A DNA stretch of 54,705 nt from NCBI GenBank assembly GCA_035623255.1, contig DASPTU010000105.1:1-54705 (forward strand), given 5' to 3'. Origin of the DNA: JAFAGX01 sp035623255 (GTDB lineage Bacteria > Acidobacteriota > Terriglobia > Terriglobales > Acidobacteriaceae). The translations under genes were made by a program, and so were the position numbers. Positions 44,174 to 52,224 of this stretch are shown piece after piece. Numbering within the stretch: the stretch's first letter is position 1; the number at the start of each line of letters is the position of its first letter. The notes under the pieces are model-generated. The model did no database searches, was not told the origin of the DNA, and worked only from the letters and a program-made list of their open reading frames with translations.

Positions 44174-45076
44174 ATGGCACTGGTATTAACGATCATCATA
44201 TTTTTGACGATCGCGGGGGTGGTTTTCTCGTTCGGTGCGGCAGCATATGCGCCGTCTTCGCTAATCGGCGCCCGATTGCGTGCCCTCGGCTGGCAGCGTG
44301 CGGAGCCGGTCGAGAAACCCGCGTTCAAGGAAAGGCTTGAGCAGGCGCTCGATCCTCTGAGCAAGGCCATTCCGCTTTCCCCCAGCGACGTCTCGCGGAC
44401 GCGCCGGTGGTTGATTCAAGCAGGGTATCGCGAACCACGTCACCTCACGATCTACGTGGGGAGCCGATTGGCATGCGCATTCACTGCGTTGGTGGCGGTT
44501 CTTGCCAGTAGCGGACTGGATTCGCCGGTGCTGTTGGTAAGTGTCACTGCCTTTGGCTTTTTCCTGCCACGTTTCGCTCTTAAACGCAAAATCCAGGCGC
44601 GGCAACAGCGAATCAAGCTGGCGCTGCCGGATGCGCTGGATCTAACCGTTATTTGCGTTGAAGCGGGCCTGGCGCTCGATCAGGCCGTGATGCGTGTGGG
44701 CCAGGACCTGCACCATGCTCATCCCGACCTGAGCGAAGAGTTTCACTTCGTGAATCTTGAGATGCGGGCCGGCAAGCCAAGAGCCGAAGCGCTGCGGAAT
44801 CTGGTTGACCGTACGGGCGTCGATGATATCCGGTCGCTGGTGGGCACGCTCATTCAGACAGACCGATTTGGGACCAGCGTGGCGCAGGCACTCCGCGTGC
44901 ATTCGGATTCGCTACGGACCGAACGCAGGCAAAGGGCCGAAGAGCAGGCTGCCAAAACTACGATTAAAATGGTAATACCCTTGGTGTTGTTTGTCCTCCC
45001 CTCGATTATTTTTGTAACTCTCGGACCGGCAATAATTCAGCTCGTTCGGACACTGAAGCCGGTATCGGGGCGCTAA
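44174..45076 (+). CDS. tadC: TadC inner-membrane platform protein
   Basis: 300 residues, second GspF-type platform protein. A helix at about 3-25, a central helix pair (about 90-130), a soluble T2SSF domain with LTVICVEAGLALDQAVMRV and LIQTDRFGTSVAQALRVHSD, and a C-terminal helix pair. Its start codon lies three bases after the tadB stop, suggesting translational coupling. No TadD, TadE, TadF or TadG gene follows, so the pilus locus here is a reduced set. Confidence 0.92.
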   Translation: MALVLTIIIFLTIAGVVFSFGAAAYAPSSLIGARLRALGWQRAEPVEKPAFKERLEQALDPLSKAIPLSPSDVSRTRRWLIQAGYREPRHLTIYVGSRLACAFTALVAVLASSGLDSPVLLVSVTAFGFFLPRFALKRKIQARQQRIKLALPDALDLTVICVEAGLALDQAVMRVGQDLHHAHPDLSEEFHFVNLEMRAGKPRAEALRNLVDRTGVDDIRSLVGTLIQTDRFGTSVAQALRVHSDSLRTERRQRAEEQAAKTTIKMVIPLVLFVLPSIIFVTLGPAIIQLVRTLKPVSGR

Positions 45077-45106
45077 GAAATCAACTTTCAATAGCTATTC
45101 GGGTTT

Positions 45107-45508
45107 ATGATTGCGTCAACGAGGTCCCCTGCATACGCGTTCAACAGGACGCGCCACGCCTACTTAGCCACTCGTCTGGCGGTTGCTGGGACACACTGGT
45201 CCCGCTTTCGGGGTTTGATGTGCACCGAGGCGTCAAGTTTCCAGGCTGGGGATGGCTTGTGGATTGTGCCATGTCGTGGGGTACACACCTTTGCCATGAA
45301 TTTCCCGATCGACGTGGTTTATCTCGATTCCGATAAGTTTGTCGTACATCTGGAGGAGAACCTAAAGCCGTGGCGGCTTGCCCGAATCAAAATGCGAGCA
45401 GCGTCGGTAATCGAGTTACCAGGCGAAACACTGAAGCAGAGTGGGACGACAGTTGGGGACAAAATTGAAATTGCGGTCGATCAGGGCACGGGGAAGAGCA
45501 CGGCGTGA
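45107..45508 (+). CDS. DUF192 family protein
   Basis: A 133-residue DUF192 domain with the family marks WSRFRGLM, GDGLWIVPCRGVHTFAMNFP and IDVVYLD, and the C-terminal VIELPGET. The fold is a small beta-barrel-like domain of unknown role, often secreted; no signal peptide is evident here. DUF192 genes occur next to tad/flp loci in several phyla, which supports an envelope role but not a reaction. Its TGA overlaps the GTG start of the next gene. Confidence 0.88.
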   Translation: MIASTRSPAYAFNRTRHAYLATRLAVAGTHWSRFRGLMCTEASSFQAGDGLWIVPCRGVHTFAMNFPIDVVYLDSDKFVVHLEENLKPWRLARIKMRAASVIELPGETLKQSGTTVGDKIEIAVDQGTGKSTA

Positions 45509-47652
45509 ACGATGAACTAAAACTTTTGATCGAATGGTCATCACCATGGGACGATTTTGTGACATCGATTCGGCCCGCGCTGGCGAAATCCCGCCGACCT
45601 CTGGCTGGGGAAGCAAAGTCTGGGTTGTTTCCTCACCAGGGCATGCTCACGGCATGGATCTGTGAGGCTTTGCTGCTCTTGGCTGCGATTGTGTTGCCGA
45701 GTCGATTGGCTTTCCTCGAGCCTTATCAGGCTCCGACTCTGCCTAAGTATGACGTGATCTATTTTTCAGGGGATGAACTGCCACAAACAGAGGATCTGGG
45801 AGGCGCCAAAGTGGGCCGGACGGGGCGCGCCGGTGGGCAGGAGGCGTTCCATCGTACTCAGGTGATCCGTGTATCGCGCGGCGACTTGCTGCGCGAGAAA
45901 GTCGTCGATGCTCCACGCCTTAATTTGCCACAGGTAAATTCCGCGGTGGCTAATCTCCTGGCTTATAACCCAATGCCCGGGCCGCCTCCGGCAGAGGGTT
46001 TGAGACCAACATTACACGCTCCTAAGCTGCCGGACGTTGCCGTTGCGCCCACGCCAAATGTACGTCGTGACAAGATGCTTGTGGCACCCGCTCTGGAGAC
46101 GGCGGTGGCGCCAACTCCCGATGTCCGGCGCGATAGGCTGCGCGCTGCGCCTTCGATCAGCGCGATGGTAGTTCCACCAAGTCCCAGCGGAATTCAGCGC
46201 GATGTTCCTGCGCCTCACATTCCCGGGTCACAGGTCATGACGGTAGTTCCACCTCCGGTTTCTGCGCCAGAGCAGATGAATTCCCATGGGCAATTAACGT
46301 TGCCTGCGCCCAGCATCGTTTCACCCCCACCGAGTCAGGTGGAGCGTGATGCAGCGCTGCGCGGACCAGGATTTGGACCGGGAGAATTGCAAAAGCAGGT
46401 GGTGCCGCCTCCTGTGCAAGTGGGCAATAGTTCGTCGAGACAATACTCCAGCGGAATAGGCGACCCAAACGTCGTGCCGCCCCCGGTTCAATTGAACGGT
46501 GCGGCCACAGCACGCACCACGATGGCGATGATGGGTAACCCCAACGTGGTAGATCCTCCCGTCCAGACGAGCGGCGTAGGCAGCGGTCGTTCTACAGTTG
46601 CGCATTTCGATGCAACGAAGGTGGTGCCGCCTCCGGTACAGGTCGACGGAAGTTCGAGTCGGCGTTCTGAAAGTGGCAGCATCGGTCGCGACACGTCGAT
46701 CGTGCCCCCTCCGCCTTCTGTCCCAACCGCCGTCGCGTCTGGATTGGGTCACGGAACGCGAGGCTCCGGGTTAGGCGGGTCGTTGGATGCGGGATCGGTA
46801 GTAGCGCCACCGAGCCACGCCGGCGGTAGCGGCAATGGCACGGGTGTCGTGCTCTCGAGCCGGCCAGGAACGACCGTCGCAAAGCCAGGGAGCGCCGGTG
46901 CCGGCGCGTTGGCGCTTTCTCCGTCCGGAGGAGTTACTCCAGGATTAGGCGGACCGGGAGGGGGGGGTGATATTGCCCGCGGCACCGGGACAGGAGCGGC
47001 ATTGGCCGGTCAAGGCCCCGGAGCTTCGAATGCGGGCGGTGGTACAGGTGCAGACACGATTGCTCACAATGGGATCTCTCCATATCCGGGATCAGGAGGG
47101 GCGGGAACCGGATCGGTGAGCAGGCCGGCCATGCCGGGAGTATCTGTACATGGCGGCAGCAACGTCATCACACTTCCGAGCTTTGGCGCCGATGGCAACC
47201 CGACCTCGTTGGGAAGGTCCTCGAAACTCAAGAGCCGTGAGGGACCACAGGTTACGATCGAGGGGAGTTCGCGTTCCGGCGGAGCTTTCAATCTCTACGG
47301 CGAACTCAAAGGAGACAAGGTCTATACGATTTACATCGACACTTCGCTCGGCCCGGCAGTCATGGAATACGCAGACCCGACTTCCGCGAACCATCCCTAC
47401 GCGGAGGACCTGGTGGCCCCACAACCGATGCGGGCTGATTTGCCGCCCAACCTGAAGATGTCTCGCATGGTGATCTCCTGCGTATTGGACCGCTCGGGGT
47501 TGCTCCGTAACGCCCAAGTTCTCGAAGGCAGCCGTGAGAACAGCAACAAAATTTTAGCGGCCTTGTCCAGCTGGAAATTTCGTCCGGTATTTCGCGGCGA
47601 TCAACCGATTGAAGTGACTGCCATTTTAGGGTTCCACATCGACACGCGTTAG
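45505..47652 (+). CDS. TonB-like envelope protein with tandem proline-rich repeats
   Basis: 715 residues, GTG start overlapping the DUF192 stop (GTGA), so translationally coupled. The N-terminal cytoplasmic part (about 1-45) is followed by a membrane helix (about 47-70). Then comes a long Pro/Gly/Ser-rich periplasmic region with APTPxVRRD repeats and five VVPPPVQ-type units spaced 24-26 residues apart (starting at about 299, 323, 348, 373 and 399). A Gly/Ser stretch follows, then a C-terminal TonB-type domain (about 646-715, VVISCVLDRSGLLRNAQVLE and KFRPVF). This matches TonB architecture but is much longer, and no ExbB/ExbD gene is present. It ends the tad operon; a role linking the inner-membrane platform to outer-membrane parts is inferred. 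Confidence 0.8.
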   Translation: MNDELKLLIEWSSPWDDFVTSIRPALAKSRRPLAGEAKSGLFPHQGMLTAWICEALLLLAAIVLPSRLAFLEPYQAPTLPKYDVIYFSGDELPQTEDLGGAKVGRTGRAGGQEAFHRTQVIRVSRGDLLREKVVDAPRLNLPQVNSAVANLLAYNPMPGPPPAEGLRPTLHAPKLPDVAVAPTPNVRRDKMLVAPALETAVAPTPDVRRDRLRAAPSISAMVVPPSPSGIQRDVPAPHIPGSQVMTVVPPPVSAPEQMNSHGQLTLPAPSIVSPPPSQVERDAALRGPGFGPGELQKQVVPPPVQVGNSSSRQYSSGIGDPNVVPPPVQLNGAATARTTMAMMGNPNVVDPPVQTSGVGSGRSTVAHFDATKVVPPPVQVDGSSSRRSESGSIGRDTSIVPPPPSVPTAVASGLGHGTRGSGLGGSLDAGSVVAPPSHAGGSGNGTGVVLSSRPGTTVAKPGSAGAGALALSPSGGVTPGLGGPGGGGDIARGTGTGAALAGQGPGASNAGGGTGADTIAHNGISPYPGSGGAGTGSVSRPAMPGVSVHGGSNVITLPSFGADGNPTSLGRSSKLKSREGPQVTIEGSSRSGGAFNLYGELKGDKVYTIYIDTSLGPAVMEYADPTSANHPYAEDLVAPQPMRADLPPNLKMSRMVISCVLDRSGLLRNAQVLEGSRENSNKILAALSSWKFRPVFRGDQPIEVTAILGFHIDTR

Positions 47653-47865
47653 CCGATGCTCAGCCGTTCACACGAAGCCTTCACTGGGGACTTTTAACCC
47701 AAGCCTATTTTCCATCCTTGACAGTACCCGTACTCTGTGTCCAGAATTCGCCTGCACTTCGGGGTCGCAGTAGCGGTTTTGGGGTCCTTCGAAACCTTTC
47801 TCACAACTTATTTCGATCACCTTTCGATGCAGTTAGCGTTTCCGCTAGCCCAAAGGAGGAAAACT

Positions 47866-49614
47866 GTGCGTAGCAGACGTATGTTTTCAGGCGCATTCGC
47901 ACTCATCTTGATAGCGAGCCTGTGCGGTTTGGTCGCTCCGGCATTATCCCAGAAAGTTAACGTGCAGGTTTCACACGCTAATGTACGGAGCCTCGGCCAT
48001 GGATTGATTCAGCGGTCCGGTCCTGCTGGTGCTGGAACTTCCTCGCTTCAGAGTTCCGCTACAACCAGCAAACAATCTTCGCTCGTAACAATGCACCCCG
48101 TGGCGCATCACTGGGGAAGAGTTCTAGCCGGCAAGAAACTCGCAGCGGCGGCGACATTAGGTCTACCTACAGTTAGCCCTTCCCCAATTACCGGCCCTGA
48201 CAAGGGGTTCAGCGGCTTTGCCGCCCTGACTGGAGCGGAACAAGCCTCGGTTTCAGGCGGCGACCTCGAACCACCGGACCAAGGACTGTGTACGAATGGG
48301 AAGGTCGTAATAGAGGCGATCAACGTGGCGGCATCGGTCTACGATGCAAAGACACATGCCGTACTGGCCGGGCCGATTTATTTGAATAACTTCTTCGGGG
48401 TCGATCCGGCGGACTTCACCTCTGATCCGAGATGTTATTACGATCCGGCCACGGAGCGCTGGTTTGTCACAATGACCGACCTCGGCGGCCCAAACAATCC
48501 GAACACAGATCTTCTACTCGCTGTCAGCCAGACTAGCGATCCCACAGCGGGTTTCAACCTCTACGCCATCAACACCATTAACGATGGCTTTTTCGGTGTA
48601 TGTCCCTGTTTCGGGGATCAGCCGCTAATTGGGGCGGATGACAATGGATTCTACATCTCGACCAACTCCTATGGCGCCACCTTCTTTGGAGGGGCGCAGA
48701 TCTACGCGCTGTCGAAATTTGATCTCGTGCTGGGTTTGGTGCCGTTTGGTTTCCACATTACACCGCTACCTTCGCCAGGGGGACTTCCGGATCCGTTCAG
48801 TTTGCAACCGGCAACATCGCCAGACGGGCACGGTTCGTCTGCGAACAATGGGACCGAATATTTTGTTAGCTCGTACGACATTTCTTCGGTAGCGAATAAC
48901 AAAGTATCTGTCTGGGCCATGACCAATACCGATACGTTGAACTCTGCGCCAGGAATGCCGGGTTTCACGACTGTCGCGGTCAAAACAGAGACCTACGTGT
49001 TGCCGGTCGTCGCCACCCAGAAGCCTGGTCCCATCCCGTTGGGTGAGAGCCTTGGCCAGCCGGAGGGAACGCTTGATCCGGACGACCAGCGCATGCAACA
49101 GGTGGTCTATGCCGGTGGTCATCTATGGTCCTCAGTTGGGACGGCTCTACAGGTCGGGCAGAACATCCTTGATGGGGCGGCCTACTTCGTCCTTACGCCC
49201 TCGTGGAGCAGCGGCGTGTTGAAGGCGTCGGTGAAACGGCAGGGGTATGTGGCCACAGCGAATGATTACCTCCTCTATCCAGCCATCGGCGTTGCAAGCA
49301 ATGGAAATGGAGCAATGGTCTTCACACTGACCGGCCCCGATTACTTTCCCAGCGCAGCCTACATTCCCATTACGCTCAGCAGCGGCACCGCGGCAGACAT
49401 CAGGCGCGCCGCGGCAGGTAGGGCACCTGATGACGGATTCAGTTGTTATCCACCGTTCGGTCCTCCAGGGCGATGGGGTGACTATTCGGCAGCGGTCGCC
49501 GTGGGTGACGATGATGTCTGGATTGCCACCGAGTACATCTCGAATAAACCGAGGGACACATTTACAAACTGGGGAACATTCATCGGGAAGGTGCCGCTTC
49601 CTGACAGCGACTGA
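47866..49614 (+). CDS. Secreted protein of unknown function
   Basis: 582 residues from the GTG at 47866, which has AGGAGG five bases upstream. The frame is open to 47737, but that part lacks a signal. The signal peptide follows (MFSGAFALILIASLCGLVAP, then ALSQ). The mature part is Gly/Asp/Asn-rich and beta-strand-like, with SGGDLEPPDQGLCTNGKVVI, CYYDPATERWFVTMTDLGG and a C-terminal PFGPPGRWGDYSAA segment. I recognise it as a recurrent exported protein type in acidobacteria, perhaps a beta-propeller, but cannot name it. It lies 213 bases after the tad operon and has its own end terminator, so it may be a separate unit. Confidence 0.7.
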   Translation: MRSRRMFSGAFALILIASLCGLVAPALSQKVNVQVSHANVRSLGHGLIQRSGPAGAGTSSLQSSATTSKQSSLVTMHPVAHHWGRVLAGKKLAAAATLGLPTVSPSPITGPDKGFSGFAALTGAEQASVSGGDLEPPDQGLCTNGKVVIEAINVAASVYDAKTHAVLAGPIYLNNFFGVDPADFTSDPRCYYDPATERWFVTMTDLGGPNNPNTDLLLAVSQTSDPTAGFNLYAINTINDGFFGVCPCFGDQPLIGADDNGFYISTNSYGATFFGGAQIYALSKFDLVLGLVPFGFHITPLPSPGGLPDPFSLQPATSPDGHGSSANNGTEYFVSSYDISSVANNKVSVWAMTNTDTLNSAPGMPGFTTVAVKTETYVLPVVATQKPGPIPLGESLGQPEGTLDPDDQRMQQVVYAGGHLWSSVGTALQVGQNILDGAAYFVLTPSWSSGVLKASVKRQGYVATANDYLLYPAIGVASNGNGAMVFTLTGPDYFPSAAYIPITLSSGTAADIRRAAAGRAPDDGFSCYPPFGPPGRWGDYSAAVAVGDDDVWIATEYISNKPRDTFTNWGTFIGKVPLPDSD

Positions 49615-49633
49615 CCGGGGCAAAAACGTACAA

Positions 49634-49664
49634 AGGGTGGCTGAAGTTGTGACCACCTTCTTTA
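49634..49664 (+). terminator. Weak terminator after the secreted-protein gene
   Basis: GGTGG/CCACC arms (49636-49640 and 49653-49657, extended by two pairs) are followed by TTCTTTAATT. It is suitable for ending the plus-strand transcript about 20 bases after the stop. Confidence 0.4.
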
Positions 49665-49678
49665 ATTCGAGAATAAGC

Positions 49679-49720
49679 AGAGAGCTCGCAGACAGTTGTG
49701 GACTGCGGGCTCTCTTATTA
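49679..49720. terminator. Hairpin between two convergent genes
   Basis: A 13-bp stem (AGAGAGCTCGCAG / CTGCGGGCTCTCT, one G-T wobble) followed by TATTATT lies between the plus-strand secreted-protein gene and the minus-strand membrane gene. It could serve both directions. Confidence 0.65.
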
Positions 49721-49758
49721 TTGCGTCGATTCTTGCATGTAACGCGGATCGTTGCGTG

Positions 49759-51474
49759 TTAGCGTTCGCGGTGGAATAGTGCGGCGGTGTCATCCTCGTG
49801 CACTGCGGTCCACTGAGGTGTAAGCCGAAGCACATTGGCCAGTGATGACCAGCGTGGGACGAGAACCCAGTCGACATTCATCCGATCGAGTTCTTCAGCG
49901 AAAGTGGGCTGAACGCGGACGATCTTCAAATAGTTCTTGATGAACTGGTCGCCATAGAGATCGTGACGATCGTCCGTGACGACCTTGGTGTTGGGATAGA
50001 GGCGATAGATCAGGTATCCGCCCCAGTAGTCGAGACTGAAAACGGGTCCGCCGATGTGCTGGGCGCTGATGAAATCGGTGGCCCGGGCGGGAAAGCGCTT
50101 TTCATCGAAATGAGCATTGATGAATTGAGCCGAGCCAAACCTTCCGTTATGCAGGCAAGGCCACACACCCCCGGCCAATACGATCACAACCCAAATATTT
50201 CCCCGCAGGCTGGTTTCAAAATTGTGCATGCGGAAACCAAAGGAGCTGACTGCCGACAGCAGTCGGCGAAGCCGTGAAGCGACGGTTACGTTGTTAACTG
50301 TTTGAACCATCGTCACTGACACCATAGGCGCGAGCACCAGCGTGATCAGCAGGGATGAGGTAGGTAGATTCCGGGTGGCGACAAGGGCACTGTACCCAGC
50401 GAACCCCAACACGAGCAGACGTGATGTGCTGGGCCTTTGCGGGGTGGTAGCCAGGCTCACGATGGCAATAGTCAGAAGAATCGCGAAACACTGCTGCGCT
50501 CCCCCGTGAAAATCCGGCGATAGGAATTCACTGATCTGGTTCATCAGGAAGCGATCGGCGAGGTATCGGTAGATGTGCACCTGAAGGTGATATCCGTACG
50601 GATTCACGAAGCTGGCAGCGATGCAAAGCGCGGTGAGCCCGGCCAGATACTGCAGCCAGCTTCGGATTTGGGGTCGCTGCTCATGATGAATCAAGTATTC
50701 GATGGCCGCTCCTACCAAGTAGATCGCCAGCAGAGCTAATCCAAGAACGAATCCGCCGTGCACGTTCGCCCAGAGAATCGTCAAGGCAGGTAACCAAAGC
50801 AGGCGTTTGTTAGATAGTCGCGTGGCCGCAGCGGAATCCAGCAGGTCGAACCAGATGACGGCGAAGAGCCACGTGAGCACGTGCGGTCGGGCAAGAAAAT
50901 GAACTGCAGAGGCGCCGAGTGAGAGGACAAGCAGAAACAACGCGATGAAAAGGTTGGCGCCGTGGCGCAAGGCAAGATGCAGGGTCAGCGCAAAGGTGGC
51001 GGCGATGATAGCGGCGGTGAAGAACACCACTCCATTGAGTCCCGCGAGATGGTGAATCACCGCGATGAGCACATCGTAGAGCCATTCCCAGGCATACCAC
51101 GTGTGGCCGCTCATGGTGGATGAGAAAGAATCGGTGCGGGTGATGGCGTGGGTGAGGAGCATCTGCTCGCCATTGCGAATGTGCCAGCCAATATCGGAGT
51201 CGCGAAGCAAAACGCCGCCCATCATGCCGCAGCTTAGGGCCAGCAGCAGGGCAACGAAAAGAAGGTTGGAAACGGAAGGTATGACGAATCGTTGCCATTT
51301 CGGGTGGGAAATAGAGTTCGGAAGCTGTTCCTCAGCAAGTGAAGCTTTCCGATCGGGAGCGGCGTGCGGCGTCTGCGTGGGCAATGCTCTGCTCGTCTCA
51401 GCAGAACATATTACTTCAGAAATGACACGGGCAACTCCGCGGCCCACACGCAGCCGGCTTGACGGCAGCGCCAT
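49759..51474 (-). CDS. Polytopic GT-C-like membrane protein (paralog of 36.2 kb gene)
   Basis: 571 residues, about 10 helices after a 65-residue hydrophilic N-terminus. Motifs shared with the protein at 36195-37649 are DSDIGWHIRNGE, WEWLYD, the RPHVLTWLF region, FVNPYGYHL and the C-terminal WGGYLIYRLYP with DDRHDLYGD. The common pattern resembles GT-C glycosyltransferases. The C-terminal soluble part ends with EDDTAALFHRE. It faces away from the tad operon, opposite in orientation to its paralog, and the gene upstream is a CPBP protease six bases away, so they are probably co-transcribed. Confidence 0.7.
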   Translation of the reverse strand: MALPSSRLRVGRGVARVISEVICSAETSRALPTQTPHAAPDRKASLAEEQLPNSISHPKWQRFVIPSVSNLLFVALLLALSCGMMGGVLLRDSDIGWHIRNGEQMLLTHAITRTDSFSSTMSGHTWYAWEWLYDVLIAVIHHLAGLNGVVFFTAAIIAATFALTLHLALRHGANLFIALFLLVLSLGASAVHFLARPHVLTWLFAVIWFDLLDSAAATRLSNKRLLWLPALTILWANVHGGFVLGLALLAIYLVGAAIEYLIHHEQRPQIRSWLQYLAGLTALCIAASFVNPYGYHLQVHIYRYLADRFLMNQISEFLSPDFHGGAQQCFAILLTIAIVSLATTPQRPSTSRLLVLGFAGYSALVATRNLPTSSLLITLVLAPMVSVTMVQTVNNVTVASRLRRLLSAVSSFGFRMHNFETSLRGNIWVVIVLAGGVWPCLHNGRFGSAQFINAHFDEKRFPARATDFISAQHIGGPVFSLDYWGGYLIYRLYPNTKVVTDDRHDLYGDQFIKNYLKIVRVQPTFAEELDRMNVDWVLVPRWSSLANVLRLTPQWTAVHEDDTAALFHRER

Positions 51475-51480
51475 CGGGAG

Positions 51481-52170
51481 TCAGACATGGTACATCAGGT
51501 AGCCGATGCCAACCCGCATGTGATGGAGGACCTGGTCAGGAAGGGTGGCGGCAATCGTCAGGCCCAAAGCGGCGTGAACTATTCCCAGAGGATAGATGTT
51601 TCTATAGCTCCGAAACATTTCGCAAAAGAACATTCCTCCGAGAAGACTCAGGAATGTTAGCAGCGGGCTAGGGAAGTGAGCGACGGCAAACAAGCCAGAT
51701 GCCAACCAAACGGCTCGCCGGCTACCAAATACCGACTCCAGCCGTACATACATAAACGATTGAAGAAGGAACTCCTGCAGCAGCGCCCAGACTGCGTACT
51801 GCCAGGCTCTGTGCAAGGGCAGTGCCTGAGGCGGGCCGAAGTCCCGCGTGAGTGTCCCCATTCCTGCAATCACTAGAACAAAGAATGCTCCAAGACCGAG
51901 GATAATCCCCGCCCCCGCAAAGGGCTTGGACAAGCCGAGCTCCGCTGCCGAGTAGTTGCTTGCCAAGCTAAGTCCAAAGGTCAAGCACAAAGCCGTCAAG
52001 CTGATCGCGCTATTGAGATGCCCTTGCGGTGTCCACACGGCAACCAGGACCAATCCGAAAACAACGGCAACTTCGACTAGATTGCGGAGGTCCGTAACGC
52101 GGGCCGTTGCCGTTTCCGGCACTGGGCTGGATGATAGTGCGCTGACAAAACTTTTCGACTGGGATGCCAT
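51481..52170 (-). CDS. CPBP-family intramembrane metalloprotease, variant motif
   Basis: 229 residues with six or so membrane helices. The CPBP (Abi/Rce1) motifs are QEFLLQ at 132-137, where EExxxR is canonical, then FAVAH with His165, and His199 in the HAALGL segment. The second Glu and both His are kept, but the first Glu is Gln and the Arg is Gln, so catalysis is uncertain. Some CPBP proteins are membrane scaffolds. It precedes the GT-C-like gene by six bases, a setting similar to exosortase/glycan loci, but no sorting signals were found. Confidence 0.75.
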   Translation of the reverse strand: MASQSKSFVSALSSSPVPETATARVTDLRNLVEVAVVFGLVLVAVWTPQGHLNSAISLTALCLTFGLSLASNYSAAELGLSKPFAGAGIILGLGAFFVLVIAGMGTLTRDFGPPQALPLHRAWQYAVWALLQEFLLQSFMYVRLESVFGSRRAVWLASGLFAVAHFPSPLLTFLSLLGGMFFCEMFRSYRNIYPLGIVHAALGLTIAATLPDQVLHHMRVGIGYLMYHV

Positions 52171-52224
52171 GGCTGGAATCTACTAACTTAAGGTTCCCGA
52201 TTCTCAGAATATCAGAGAGGTGAG

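Noticed and set aside
47718..47723. TTGACA -35 element before the secreted-protein gene
   Set aside because: A perfect -35 hexamer but no acceptable -10 hexamer at 16-18 bases spacing.
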